Shown here in pieces: positions 44,474 through 52,741 of a stretch of 64,000 nt of DNA. Source of the stretch: Burkholderia cepacia ATCC 25416 (lineage in GTDB: Bacteria > Pseudomonadota > Gammaproteobacteria > Burkholderiales > Burkholderiaceae); the NCBI RefSeq assembly GCF_001411495.1, contig NZ_CP012982.1, positions 1,550,001 to 1,614,000 on the forward strand. The letters are read 5' to 3'. A model generated the notes under the pieces. It saw nothing but the letters and a program-made list of their open reading frames with translations, did not search any database and was not told where the DNA came from. The first letter of the stretch is position 1. Each line of letters starts with the position of its first letter. The position numbers and the translations under genes were made by a program.

Positions 44474-45649
44474 TTACGCCGCCCGCAACGCCCGCCGCGC
44501 CACGTCCGCGAAATACCGCGCGCCCACCGGCAGGATCGCGTCGTTGAAGTCGTACGTCGCGTTGTGCAGCGGCACGCCGCCGAGGCCACCCGCTTCACCG
44601 TTGCCGATGAACACGAAATTGCCGGGCACCGCCTGCAGGAACGCGCCGAAATCCTCGGAGATCATCATCGGCTGCACGTCGGCATTCACCGCCTCCGCGC
44701 CCGCGACCTGCGCCGCGGCCCGCACCGCCGTGTCGACCCACTCCGGCGAATTCACCGTCGGCGCGAACTCGTGCGTGTACTCGAACGTGCACGCCGCGCC
44801 GTGCGTGCGGCAGATCCCTTCGCTGATCTCGCGCATCCGCGTTTCCAGCAGCGCCTGCACGTCGCGCGAATAGCTGCGCGTGTCGCCCTTGATCGTCACC
44901 GTCGACGGCAGGACGTTGCGCAGCCCGTCGGTGATGAACTCCGTGCACGAGATCACCGCCTGCTGACCCGGATCGAGATTGCGCGACACGATCGTCTGCA
45001 GCGCGAGCACGACCTGCGCGCCGATCACGATCGGATCGATGCCCATGTGCGGGCGCGCCGCATGCGTGCCGCGCCCGTCGATCCGGATCACGAAGTTGTC
45101 CTCGCTCGCCATGATGCCGCCCGCGCGCGTCGAGAAGGTGCCCGCGCGCATGCCCGGCATGTTGTGCGCACCAAAGATCGCGTCGACCGGGAAGCGCTCG
45201 AACAGCCCGTCGGCCATCATCGCCTTCGCGCCGCGGCCATGCTCCTCGGCCGGCTGGAAAATGAAACGCACGGTCCCGTCGAAATCCTTGCGCTCGGCCA
45301 GCAGTCGTGCCGCACCGAGCACCATCGACATGTGGCCGTCGTGCCCGCACGCATGCATCTTGCCCGGCGTGCGCGACGCATGTTCGCGGCCCGGCGCGTG
45401 CTCGGCGATGTTCAGCGCGTCCATGTCCGCGCGGATGCCGATCGCGCGCTTGCCGGTGCCGGCCGTCAGGTTCGCGACGAGCCCCGTGCCGCCGATCCCG
45501 CGATGCACGTCGAGCCCGAGCGTCGTCAGGATGCGCGCGACGTAGTCCGACGTGTTCACCTCCTCGAAACCCGTCTCCGGATGCTGGTGCAGGTGGCGGC
45601 GCCAGGTCTTCAGTTGCCCTTGCAGCGTGCTTTCGTCGATTGTGTCCAT
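44474..45649 (-). CDS. M20 family amidohydrolase (hippurate hydrolase-like)
   Basis: 391 aa zinc/manganese-dependent hydrolase that removes acyl groups from amino acids. Metal ligands: KMHACGHDGHMSM, FQPAEEHGRGAKAMM and HNMPGM; the dimerisation-domain insert lies at about 180-295. The sequence is of the HipO/AbgA/IAA-amino-acid-hydrolase group. It lies 29 nt after the diaminopropionate-ammonia-lyase-like gene on the same strand, so the pair probably deacylates and then deaminates one compound. Confidence 0.88.
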   Translation of the reverse strand: MDTIDESTLQGQLKTWRRHLHQHPETGFEEVNTSDYVARILTTLGLDVHRGIGGTGLVANLTAGTGKRAIGIRADMDALNIAEHAPGREHASRTPGKMHACGHDGHMSMVLGAARLLAERKDFDGTVRFIFQPAEEHGRGAKAMMADGLFERFPVDAIFGAHNMPGMRAGTFSTRAGGIMASEDNFVIRIDGRGTHAARPHMGIDPIVIGAQVVLALQTIVSRNLDPGQQAVISCTEFITDGLRNVLPSTVTIKGDTRSYSRDVQALLETRMREISEGICRTHGAACTFEYTHEFAPTVNSPEWVDTAVRAAAQVAGAEAVNADVQPMMISEDFGAFLQAVPGNFVFIGNGEAGGLGGVPLHNATYDFNDAILPVGARYFADVARRALRAA

Positions 45650-45678
45650 TGCGTTTGCCTCGTCGGTCGTGATGTCGT

Positions 45679-46911
45679 TCAGGCCGCCACCGTCGCGCGG
45701 TCCAGCCAGTCGCGCTGCCGCGCGAGCACGGCGTCGGCCGACTCGCCGACGCAGCTCCGGTACACGGACGGTGCCGTCGCGCCTTCCGTATTGATCGCCA
45801 GCACACGCGAATGCGCGTCGAGCCCAACCTGCCGCGCGCGTGCCGGGTCGCGCATCAGCACGTCCAGCCCCGCGACGCCGGCCGCGCCCGATTCGCCGGC
45901 CACGACCGGCACGTCGCGTTCGCTGCCGGCCGCGAGGCCGCGCATCGCCTGCACCGCGTCTTCGTCGTCGATCAGCATGAAATGGTCGATGCACATCTCG
46001 AGGAAATCCCACGCCAGCGGCGACGCCTCGCCGCACGCGAGCCCGGCCATCACCGAGTCGACGCTGCCGGTCGCCTTGGTGGCGCGCCCGGCCAGTGCAC
46101 TCTGGTATAGGCAGTCGGCCTGGCGCGGCTCGACGACGATGAAATGCGGCCGCTCCACGCCGTCGCGCTCCCACAGATAACTCGCGACGCCCGCGGCGAG
46201 GCCGCCCACGCCGCCCTGCAGCAGCACATGCGTGAACGGCCGCCCGTCGTCCTGCGCCGCCTGCGCGGCGGCCTCGGCGGCGATCACGCCGTAGCCCTGC
46301 ATCACGTCGCGCGGAATCGCTTCGTAGCCGTCGTACGACGTATCCGACACGACATACCAGCCGTTCGCCTGCGCGAGCTGTGCCGCGCAGACCACCGATT
46401 CGTCGTAGTTCCCCGCGATGCGCACGATCCGCGCGCCGTACGCGGAGATCGCGCGCTCACGCTCCGCATCGACGTTCGCGTGCAGCACGATCACGCACCC
46501 GCAGCCGATCGCGCGCGCGGCGGCGGCGAGCGCGCGGCCGTGATTGCCGTCGGTCGCGCTGATCACCGTCAGGTCGGCCAGTTCGGACGCATAGCGGCCG
46601 GTGACGAGCCCTTGCGGATCGAGATCCTGCTGGCGGCGCAGCCGCTTCACGAGCCGCACCAGCGCGATCGGCGCGCCAAGCGCCTTGAAGCTGCCGAGCG
46701 GCGAGCGGCACGACTCGTCCTTCACGCTGACGCTCGCGACGCCGAGCCGCGCGGCGAGATCCGGCAACACGCGAAGCGGCGTGCGCGCGTGGCCGACGAG
46801 CGGCCAGTGCGACAACCACGCGCCGCTTTCGTCGGCCGACGCGATGTTCATCACGCGGCGCAGCGCGTGGGGATAGGCAGCGCGCGATGCGCGGGGGTTG
46901 GCGATCAGCAT
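45679..46911 (-). CDS. diaminopropionate ammonia-lyase-like PLP enzyme
   Basis: 410 aa fold-type II PLP enzyme. Schiff-base Lys76 in SPLGSFKALGAPIAL, a TDGNHGRALA block after beta-4 and the phosphate-binding glycine loop LLQGGVGGLAAGVA all match DpaL (YgeX), which converts 2,3-diaminopropionate to pyruvate and ammonia; threonine dehydratase-like activity is the alternative. The ATG at 46911 was chosen for fit with the family; the frame extends upstream without coding character. It is divergent from an Lrp-family regulator and followed by an M20 hydrolase. Confidence 0.83.
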   Translation of the reverse strand: MLIANPRASRAAYPHALRRVMNIASADESGAWLSHWPLVGHARTPLRVLPDLAARLGVASVSVKDESCRSPLGSFKALGAPIALVRLVKRLRRQQDLDPQGLVTGRYASELADLTVISATDGNHGRALAAAARAIGCGCVIVLHANVDAERERAISAYGARIVRIAGNYDESVVCAAQLAQANGWYVVSDTSYDGYEAIPRDVMQGYGVIAAEAAAQAAQDDGRPFTHVLLQGGVGGLAAGVASYLWERDGVERPHFIVVEPRQADCLYQSALAGRATKATGSVDSVMAGLACGEASPLAWDFLEMCIDHFMLIDDEDAVQAMRGLAAGSERDVPVVAGESGAAGVAGLDVLMRDPARARQVGLDAHSRVLAINTEGATAPSVYRSCVGESADAVLARQRDWLDRATVAA

Positions 46912-47091
46912 GGCGAAAGGCTCGGGAACAGGGCCGCGCCGGCGGCCCGTCGGGTGGATCGGATCGGGCAAGCGCGGGTTGCGTTCGCCGTCGGTCCGAA
47001 AAATAATATTGCGCATCCCGGTCAATAAAATCGCCGAATCGACCGCTCATACGCAAAAATTTCTCATTCTTTCGAGGTTTCAAGCGCCATC
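46912..47091. promoter_or_regulatory. divergent promoter region, Lrp regulator / ammonia-lyase
   Basis: 180 bp that become strikingly AT-rich near the regulator (46999-47085), including AATAATATTGCGCA and TACGCAAAAATTTCTC, loosely inverted around their GCGCA/ACGCA cores. Lrp-family proteins favour such AT-rich degenerate sites. No exact operator assigned. Confidence 0.5.
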
Positions 47092-47568
47092 ATGACCACC
47101 CCACTCGATGCGTTCGATCGCAAGCTGCTGATGGAAATCCAGCGCGACGCGCAGACGCCGCAGAGCGAACTCGGCGCGCGCGTCAACCTGTCGACCGCGG
47201 CCGTGAACCGGCGCCTGAAACGTCTCGCGGACGACGGCGTGATCGAGCGCTACACCGCCGTCGTCGCACCGGACAAGGTCGATCATCCGCTGACGATCGT
47301 CGTCAACGTCGAGGTCGAAAGCGAGCAGATCGACCAGCTCGACGCGATGAAACGTGCGTTCGAGCGCTGCCCGCAGATCCAGCAGTGCTACTACGTGACG
47401 GGGGAATGGGATTTCGTGCTGATCGTCGCGGTGCGCAACATGGATCAGTACAACGCGCTCACGCGCGAGCTGTTCTTCGCGAACAACAACGTGAAGCGGT
47501 TCAAGACGCTGGTGAGCATGAGCCGCGTGAAGGTCGGGCTCGAGGTGCCGGTCGATCCGGGCGAATGA
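47092..47568 (+). CDS. Lrp/AsnC-family regulator
   Basis: 158 aa. HTH_AsnC (about 5-50: LDAFDRKLLMEIQRDAQTPQSELGARVNLSTAAVNRRLKRL) and RAM ligand-binding domain (about 68-145: CYYVTGEWDFVLIVAVRNMDQY). Its position divergent from the ammonia-lyase/M20 pair suggests it controls them in response to an amino acid. A weak CGGCCG hairpin (47603-47632) lies in the gap to the convergent esterase gene. Confidence 0.91.
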   Translation: MTTPLDAFDRKLLMEIQRDAQTPQSELGARVNLSTAAVNRRLKRLADDGVIERYTAVVAPDKVDHPLTIVVNVEVESEQIDQLDAMKRAFERCPQIQQCYYVTGEWDFVLIVAVRNMDQYNALTRELFFANNNVKRFKTLVSMSRVKVGLEVPVDPGE

Positions 47569-47651
47569 GTGAGTGAACGAGTGAGCGATTGCACACATGA
47601 AGCGGCCGACACGCGATCGCGCGCGCCGGCCGTTTCCCATCGACGGCTACG

Positions 47652-49376
47652 TCAGCGGCAACTGAAGCTCGCCGCCGAATTCACGTCGCCTGAACCGTTG
47701 TAGCGCGCCACCTGCGGATACGGGCACAGCGGGCGCGTGCGACCCGCGCCCCATGACGCCGGCACATCCGCACTCGGCACCGCGTTCGTCGCGTCGCGCG
47801 CGGCGGCCACCACCGTAGCGGGCGCCTGCCCCTGCTCGACCCACGCGACGAGCGGCGTCAGCAGGTCGAACTGGTCGGCCGCCGGCCCGCCCGAACAGTG
47901 GTTCATCCCCGGCACCGGATAAAGGCGCGCGAAATCCGACGCATCGCCGCCGTTCGCCTGTGCGAGCCGCGCATACCAGTCACGCGTGTCGTCGAACGAG
48001 AACACCGGGTCGCCGGTGCCGTGATAGACGAGCAGCTTCGCGCCGCGCGCCTTCAGCGCGGACAGGTTCGTCTCGTCGGGCGGCGTCATGAACGTCCACG
48101 CGGATTGCGTGTACGCACCGTTCGTCGCGAAGATCGCCGGTGCGTCGTTGTCCATGTCGAAGCCGAGCGCGAAACCGGGCAGGTTCGCGAGCGTCGCGGC
48201 GCTTTTTGGCGGCGTCGTGAACGTGAACGCCATCGCGGCCGGATCGAGCGTGATCGAATTCGACTGCTTCCACGCGGCCCAGCCGCCACCGGCGATGCCC
48301 GGGTCGTACGGAAAACCCGCGTAGAGTGCCGTGCCCGCGCTGTTGCGTGCGCCCGTGAACACGTTCTCGAGCGCGGTCTTCTGTGCGGGCGTCAGGCAGG
48401 CGCCCGTGCGCGTGCCGTTCGCGCAAGTCGGGACGTCCGACTCGACGCTGAAATGCGCCTGGCACGCGGCCACGTCCTGCACCATCCCGTCGGCCGTGCC
48501 GTCCAGCGCATCGCATTTCTCGAGGATCTTCGCGCCGACGAACTGCCGCTCCGCATCGGTGAAGCCGCTGCGGATGTCCGGCAGCCCGTTCGTCCCGGTC
48601 GCCGAGGCGATCTTCGCGAACTGTTGCGCGCCGTACATCTCGCCGATCGCCGCCTTCGGCAGATGAAAACCCGGATCGCCCGCGATGATGCCGTCGTAGT
48701 CGGCCGGGTTGCGCACGGCGGTAACCATCGCGTGACGGCCGCCGTTCGAGCAGCCGCCGAAATAGCTGCGGTCGGGCGCCTTGCCGTAAGCGAGCCGGAT
48801 CACCTGCTTCGCCATCGGCGTGAGCGCGTCGACCGCGCCGTAGCCGTAGTCGATGCGCGCCTGCGGATCGAGGCCGAACAGCGGATTCTGCGCGGCACTG
48901 TGCCCGGAATCCGAACTGATCACGGCGAACCCCATGTTCAGCGCATCGTTCAACGGCCCGCCGCCGCCGATCTCGCCGGTCGCGGTCACGACATTGCCGT
49001 CGAGCCCGCCGTTCGCCTGGTAGAAGAAGCGGCCGTTCCACGCCTTCGGCAAGCGCATCTCGAAGCCGATTGCGTAGGTCTTGCCGTCCACCGCGCTCAC
49101 GCGCTCGTTCATCTTCCCTTCGATCACGCAGTGCTCGGCGACAGGCTTGCCAGCCACCTTCAGCGCGCCCGCGGCCGCGGTCGTCACCGACGTGAACGAC
49201 GTGTTCGCATACGCGAGCTTCGCGGCGAGCGCGTCGCAGGTCTGCGTCATCGCGGCCGGCGTCGCGGCGCTCATATGTGTCGGCGTGGCGTTGACCGAAT
49301 CGTCGCCGCCGCACCCGGCGAGCATCGCCGCCGCGGACAGCGGCGCAATGTAAAGGAATGCAGATTTTCTGTTCAA
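47652..49376 (-). CDS. tannase/feruloyl esterase family lipoprotein
   Basis: 574 aa alpha/beta hydrolase that frees hydroxycinnamates from plant esters such as chlorogenate or feruloyl sugars. Lipoprotein signal with Cys22 (AMLAGC), a GCSNGGRHAM nucleophile motif with the Cys-Ser pair typical of the family, lid-domain features (CDALDGTADGMVQD, a calcium loop), Asp in KLLVYHGTGDPVFS and the catalytic His with its partner Cys in PGMNHCSGG. Last gene of the importer-porin-esterase transcript, 28 nt after the porin. It corresponds by role to HcaG (chlorogenate esterase) of Acinetobacter. Confidence 0.9.
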   Translation of the reverse strand: MNRKSAFLYIAPLSAAAMLAGCGGDDSVNATPTHMSAATPAAMTQTCDALAAKLAYANTSFTSVTTAAAGALKVAGKPVAEHCVIEGKMNERVSAVDGKTYAIGFEMRLPKAWNGRFFYQANGGLDGNVVTATGEIGGGGPLNDALNMGFAVISSDSGHSAAQNPLFGLDPQARIDYGYGAVDALTPMAKQVIRLAYGKAPDRSYFGGCSNGGRHAMVTAVRNPADYDGIIAGDPGFHLPKAAIGEMYGAQQFAKIASATGTNGLPDIRSGFTDAERQFVGAKILEKCDALDGTADGMVQDVAACQAHFSVESDVPTCANGTRTGACLTPAQKTALENVFTGARNSAGTALYAGFPYDPGIAGGGWAAWKQSNSITLDPAAMAFTFTTPPKSAATLANLPGFALGFDMDNDAPAIFATNGAYTQSAWTFMTPPDETNLSALKARGAKLLVYHGTGDPVFSFDDTRDWYARLAQANGGDASDFARLYPVPGMNHCSGGPAADQFDLLTPLVAWVEQGQAPATVVAAARDATNAVPSADVPASWGAGRTRPLCPYPQVARYNGSGDVNSAASFSCR

Positions 49377-49404
49377 GATATCCCTCGTTCGTCAGGCTGC
49401 CGAA

Positions 49405-50544
49405 TCAGAACATGTGCCGTACGCCGACCATCGCGCCGAGCTGCCCCATCCCTTCGCCGGGCGTCGTGCCCGGCCCGCCGCCGCTGACCGCGTAGCGTGC
49501 ATGCGCGCTGTTCCACAGATACGACGACTGCGCGTAGACGGCCGTGCGCTTGGTCAGCAGATAGGTCGCGCGCAGCGTGGCCATCGTCGCGCGCGTGTCG
49601 TGCGCGCTGTTGACGATCCGGTAGCCTTCGCCGTCGACGACGAAATCCGGCTTCACCGCATACGACGCGCCGACGAAGAACAGGTCGGAATGCGCGCCCG
49701 GCGCGGCCGGCGAACCGGTCGACACGCGCCGCCCGATCCAGCCCGCGCCGATCCGCGCGCCGGCCGCCTGCGCATACGCGCTCACGTGCGTGCGCGCGTC
49801 CTTGCCGCCGCTGCTCGTGAAAGGAACGGGCGCCACGCCATCGAAGAAGTTGGCGGCCGCGCCGGTGCCGCCGCGCTGCTCCTCGTACGACGCCGCCGCG
49901 CCGAAATACGCGCTGTCGTACTTGAGCATCACCGACCAGTTGCGGCACTGCGTGGCGTCGCCCGGCACCTGGCCCGCGCACGTGCCCTGCCCCGGCGAGT
50001 TGCCGGTGCCCGCGCCGTCCCGGCCGAACGAGTACGCGGCGCCGAGCGTCACGCCGCGATACGTGCCGACGTAGGTCACCGCGTTGTCGGAGCGGCCGTT
50101 CGGCACGTACGCGTCGAACGAACCGAGGCCGTAGATGTCGGGGCCGATGATGTCCGCGCCCTGCAGCGCGAGATAGGTCATCGTGTACTGGCGGCCGAAC
50201 GCGAGCGTGCCGAAGCCGCCCTTCAGCCCGACGAACGCCTGCCGCCCGAACAGCCGGCCGCCCTGCCCGAGATCGCCGCCGCGCACGTTGAAGCCGCTTT
50301 CGAGCGTGAACACCGCCTGGTAGCCGCCGCCGAGATCCTCGGTGCCGCGCAGGCCCCAGCGCGACGGCAGCTCGCCCGTCACGCCCGGCATGCGCACCAC
50401 GTGGTCGCCGGCCGCGTTCGCGTGCGACACGAACTCGACGCCCGTGTCGATGATCCCGTACAGCGTCACGCTCGACTGCGCGTGCGCGCCGGTCGCGGCC
50501 AGCGCGCATGCGCCGGCCGCCAGCAAGGCTTTGGTGTGCTTCAT
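49405..50544 (-). CDS. Gram-negative outer-membrane porin (OmpC/Burkholderia porin family)
   Basis: 379 aa. Signal peptide (about 1-22, ending GAHAQ), then a 16-strand trimeric porin: SSVTLYGIIDTGVEFVSHA at the mature start, SRWGLRGTEDLGGGYQAVFTLESGF, GRQAFVGLKGGFGTLAFGRQYT and a terminal Phe (VGVRHMF), the outer-membrane insertion signal. It lies between the MFS transporter and the esterase, and so probably admits phenolic acids or their esters, like HcaE/VanP-type porins. Confidence 0.93.
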   Translation of the reverse strand: MKHTKALLAAGACALAATGAHAQSSVTLYGIIDTGVEFVSHANAAGDHVVRMPGVTGELPSRWGLRGTEDLGGGYQAVFTLESGFNVRGGDLGQGGRLFGRQAFVGLKGGFGTLAFGRQYTMTYLALQGADIIGPDIYGLGSFDAYVPNGRSDNAVTYVGTYRGVTLGAAYSFGRDGAGTGNSPGQGTCAGQVPGDATQCRNWSVMLKYDSAYFGAAASYEEQRGGTGAAANFFDGVAPVPFTSSGGKDARTHVSAYAQAAGARIGAGWIGRRVSTGSPAAPGAHSDLFFVGASYAVKPDFVVDGEGYRIVNSAHDTRATMATLRATYLLTKRTAVYAQSSYLWNSAHARYAVSGGGPGTTPGEGMGQLGAMVGVRHMF

Positions 50545-50611
50545 GGTGTTCGTCTCCAGACCTGTGTCGTAATCGCGCTCTACCGGCGCTCGTGGTTGAA
50601 ATGGGAAGAAA

Positions 50612-51817
50612 TCAGTCGTGCGCCTGCGGGCGCCGGATCAGCATCAGCGCAGCGACGGCGGCGACGAGCGTGACGGGAATGCTCGCGCCGATCACGACCG
50701 ACGCGCTGCGGCCCATTGCGAGCAGTTCGGCGGCGGCGAGCGGCCCGACCACCGAGCCGAGGCGGCCGACGGCAACGGCGGAGCCGACGCCGGTACCGCG
50801 CATCGCGGTCGGGTAATAGATCGCGGCCAGCGCATACAGCACCGACTGGCCGCCGACGACGAACATCCCGGCCGCGAACGCGGCGGCGGACAGCCACAGG
50901 AGTCCGGGCGCGATCGCCAGCGCGGCAAGCGACAGCACGATCCCCGCGTACATGCCGCCGACCACGCGCGACGGACGCAAGCGGTCCATCGACATGCCGA
51001 TGCCGAGCACGCCGAGGCCGCTGCCGATGTTGAAGAAGATCTGCACGATCCCGGCCTGGCTGCGCGCGAGCCCCTTCGCGGCCATCAGCGACGGCAGCCA
51101 GTTCAGCAGGAAATACAGCACGATCAGCGTGCAGAAGTAGCTGAGCCACAACGCCAGCGTCGTGCCGGTGCGCGAGCCGCCGAACAGCGTCTGTCCGACG
51201 CCGGGGCGCGCCGCGCCCGATGCGCTGACGTCGAGGAACGCACGCGATTCGGGCAGCAGTGCGAGCAGCAGCGGCGCGAGCAGCAGCGGGCCGACGCCCC
51301 CGACATAGAAAATGTGCCGCCATTCGGTGTCGCCTGCGAGCAGCACGCCGATCAGCGACGCGATCACGCCGCCGAACGGAATCCCGCAGTACATCACGGC
51401 CACCGCGCTGCTGCGCGAGCGTGCGTCGACCGCTTCCGACGACAAGGCAATGAGGTTCGGCATCGCGCCGCCGAGGCCGAGGCCGGTCAGCGCGCGAACG
51501 GCGACCAGCATCGCGAAGCTCGACACCTGCGCGGTCGCGATCGACAGCAGCCCGAACAGGCAGACCGACGCGATCAGCACGTGCTTGCGGCCGACCCGGT
51601 CGGCGAGCCAGCCGCCGAGCATCGCGCCCGGCAGCAGGCCGAACGTGCCCGCGCTGAACGCGAGCCCCATCTGTGAAACCGAGAGCCCGAATTCGTGGGC
51701 CATGCGCGGTGCCGCGACGCCGACCGACTGCAGGTCGAGCCCCTCGAGCAATGCGATCGCGAAACACAGGCCGAGCGTCGTCGCGACGGCCGGCCTTGCG
51801 GCAACGGAAGTGTCCAT
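50612..51817 (-). CDS. MFS aromatic-acid importer (AAHS family, HcaK/PcaK-like)
   Basis: 401 aa, 12 predicted membrane helices. The AAHS signature DRVGRK occurs in the first cytoplasmic loop (GGWLADRVGRKHVLIAS), and the first helix carries the acidic LLEGLDLQSVGVAAPRM motif typical of proton-coupled aromatic-acid importers. The ATG at 51817 is preceded by GGAGA; an earlier frame start at 51847 is less likely. It is the first gene of the importer-porin-esterase operon, behind two copies of the palindromic operator. Confidence 0.92.
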   Translation of the reverse strand: MDTSVAARPAVATTLGLCFAIALLEGLDLQSVGVAAPRMAHEFGLSVSQMGLAFSAGTFGLLPGAMLGGWLADRVGRKHVLIASVCLFGLLSIATAQVSSFAMLVAVRALTGLGLGGAMPNLIALSSEAVDARSRSSAVAVMYCGIPFGGVIASLIGVLLAGDTEWRHIFYVGGVGPLLLAPLLLALLPESRAFLDVSASGAARPGVGQTLFGGSRTGTTLALWLSYFCTLIVLYFLLNWLPSLMAAKGLARSQAGIVQIFFNIGSGLGVLGIGMSMDRLRPSRVVGGMYAGIVLSLAALAIAPGLLWLSAAAFAAGMFVVGGQSVLYALAAIYYPTAMRGTGVGSAVAVGRLGSVVGPLAAAELLAMGRSASVVIGASIPVTLVAAVAALMLIRRPQAHD

Positions 51818-51902
51818 GTCGTCTCCTAACCGTGACTCGCGCGGCATACGCCGAACGCATGCGCGGTGTCCTTGCTTTATCGTGATCGGGTCTCGTCTAT
51901 TT

Positions 51903-51917
51903 ATCAGGTAACCTGAT
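51903..51917. promoter_or_regulatory. MarR operator 1 (ATCAGGT-A-ACCTGAT)
   Basis: A perfect palindrome with 7-bp arms and one central base, 86 nt before the importer start. The same 15 nt recur exactly at 58884-58898 before the hydratase-lyase gene and with one change at 51963-51977. The arrangement matches hydroxycinnamoyl-CoA-responsive MarR repressors (FerR/CouR/HcaR). Confidence 0.8.
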
Positions 51918-51962
51918 TAAGAACCCGAAAGAAAATCCCGTCGAGGGACGGGATGATTTAAT

Positions 51963-51977
51963 AACAGGTAACCTGAT
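51963..51977. promoter_or_regulatory. MarR operator 2 (AACAGGT-A-ACCTGAT)
   Basis: Second copy, one mismatch in the left arm, 60 bp from operator 1 centre to centre, about six helical turns, so both could be held on one face of the DNA. Between the two lies a hairpin (AATCCCGTC and its GGACGGGAT partner, 51934-51955). Confidence 0.75.
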
Positions 51978-52090
51978 ATTTCAAGTGTCGCGAGCGCGGT
52001 GTTAACCCGCAACCCGTTCGCGACCCGCGCCATGCCGCGGCGTGGCCCGGCGCGGCCGGAGAAACCGGAACGAAAGACGCGGCGGCGTGC

Positions 52091-52615
52091 TCAGTCGCGC
52101 AGGTTGCGCACGAACAGCTCGAGCGTGCGGTGAACCTGCGCGACGTCGTCGGCGCTCACGTCGTCGCCGAGCATCCGGCGTTCGAGCGGCCGCAGCACCT
52201 GCTCGCATTCGCGCAGGATTGCCGAGCCCTCGTCGGTCAGGCGCAGCAGGATCACGCGGCCATGGCTGGGATCGGCCTCGCGCGTCACGAAACCGCGAGC
52301 GGCCATCGCAACCATCACTTCGTTCGCGGATTGCGGCGTGATGAACGAGCGCACCGCGAGTTGCGCATTGGACAGCGCGCCGCGCGCCTCGAGCACCGAC
52401 AGCGCCGTGTACTGCGCAAGCGTCACACCGAGCGGCGCGAGCGCATCGCTCATCTGGCGGCGCAGCAGCCGGTCGAGATTGCCGATCAGGTAGGTAAGCC
52501 GCTGCTGCGAACGCATGCGCGGCCTGGCTTCGCTGGCGCGGGCCGTGCGTTTCGTGCCGGCCGGTTTGACGGGTGTCGAACTCATGAACGTGTCGGAAGG
52601 AGGATCGCGGGCCAT
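52091..52615 (-). CDS. MarR-family repressor of hydroxycinnamate genes (FerR/HcaR-like)
   Basis: 174 aa from an ATG at 52615 with GAGGT just upstream; an internal ATG at 52585 is possible. Winged HTH MarR fold: LTYLIGNLDRLLRRQMSDALAPLGVTLAQYTALSVLE, then FITPQSANEVMVAMAARGFVTREADPSHGRVILLRLTDEG. Regulators of this subgroup bind the CoA thioester made by the synthetase encoded in the same cluster. It lies between the catabolic operon and the uptake operon, with a direct repeat holding an operator half-site just upstream. Confidence 0.9.
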   Translation of the reverse strand: MARDPPSDTFMSSTPVKPAGTKRTARASEARPRMRSQQRLTYLIGNLDRLLRRQMSDALAPLGVTLAQYTALSVLEARGALSNAQLAVRSFITPQSANEVMVAMAARGFVTREADPSHGRVILLRLTDEGSAILRECEQVLRPLERRMLGDDVSADDVAQVHRTLELFVRNLRD

Positions 52616-52630
52616 CTTACCTCACGCGGT

Positions 52631-52676
52631 CCGTATATCAGGTCGTAATCAGCCCGTATATCGGCCCGTAATCGGC
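52631..52676. repeat. 23-bp direct repeat upstream of the marR gene
   Basis: Two adjacent 23-nt copies (52631-52653 and 52654-52676), each beginning CCGTATATC and containing CGTAATC, differ at four positions. The first copy contains ATCAGGT (52637-52643), one arm of the MarR operator, 22 nt before the start codon, so it may serve in autoregulation. Confidence 0.65.
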
Positions 52677-52741
52677 CCGCACGGCGGCTCGTGCCGGCCG
52701 GCGAGCCGCCCCGGGCCGTCTACGCCCGGCTCGGACGAACC

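Noticed and set aside
47603..47632. CGGCCG inverted repeat between the Lrp gene and the esterase gene as a terminator
   Set aside because: The stem is only 6 bp with an 18-nt loop and three T, too weak to call; mentioned only in the Lrp entry.
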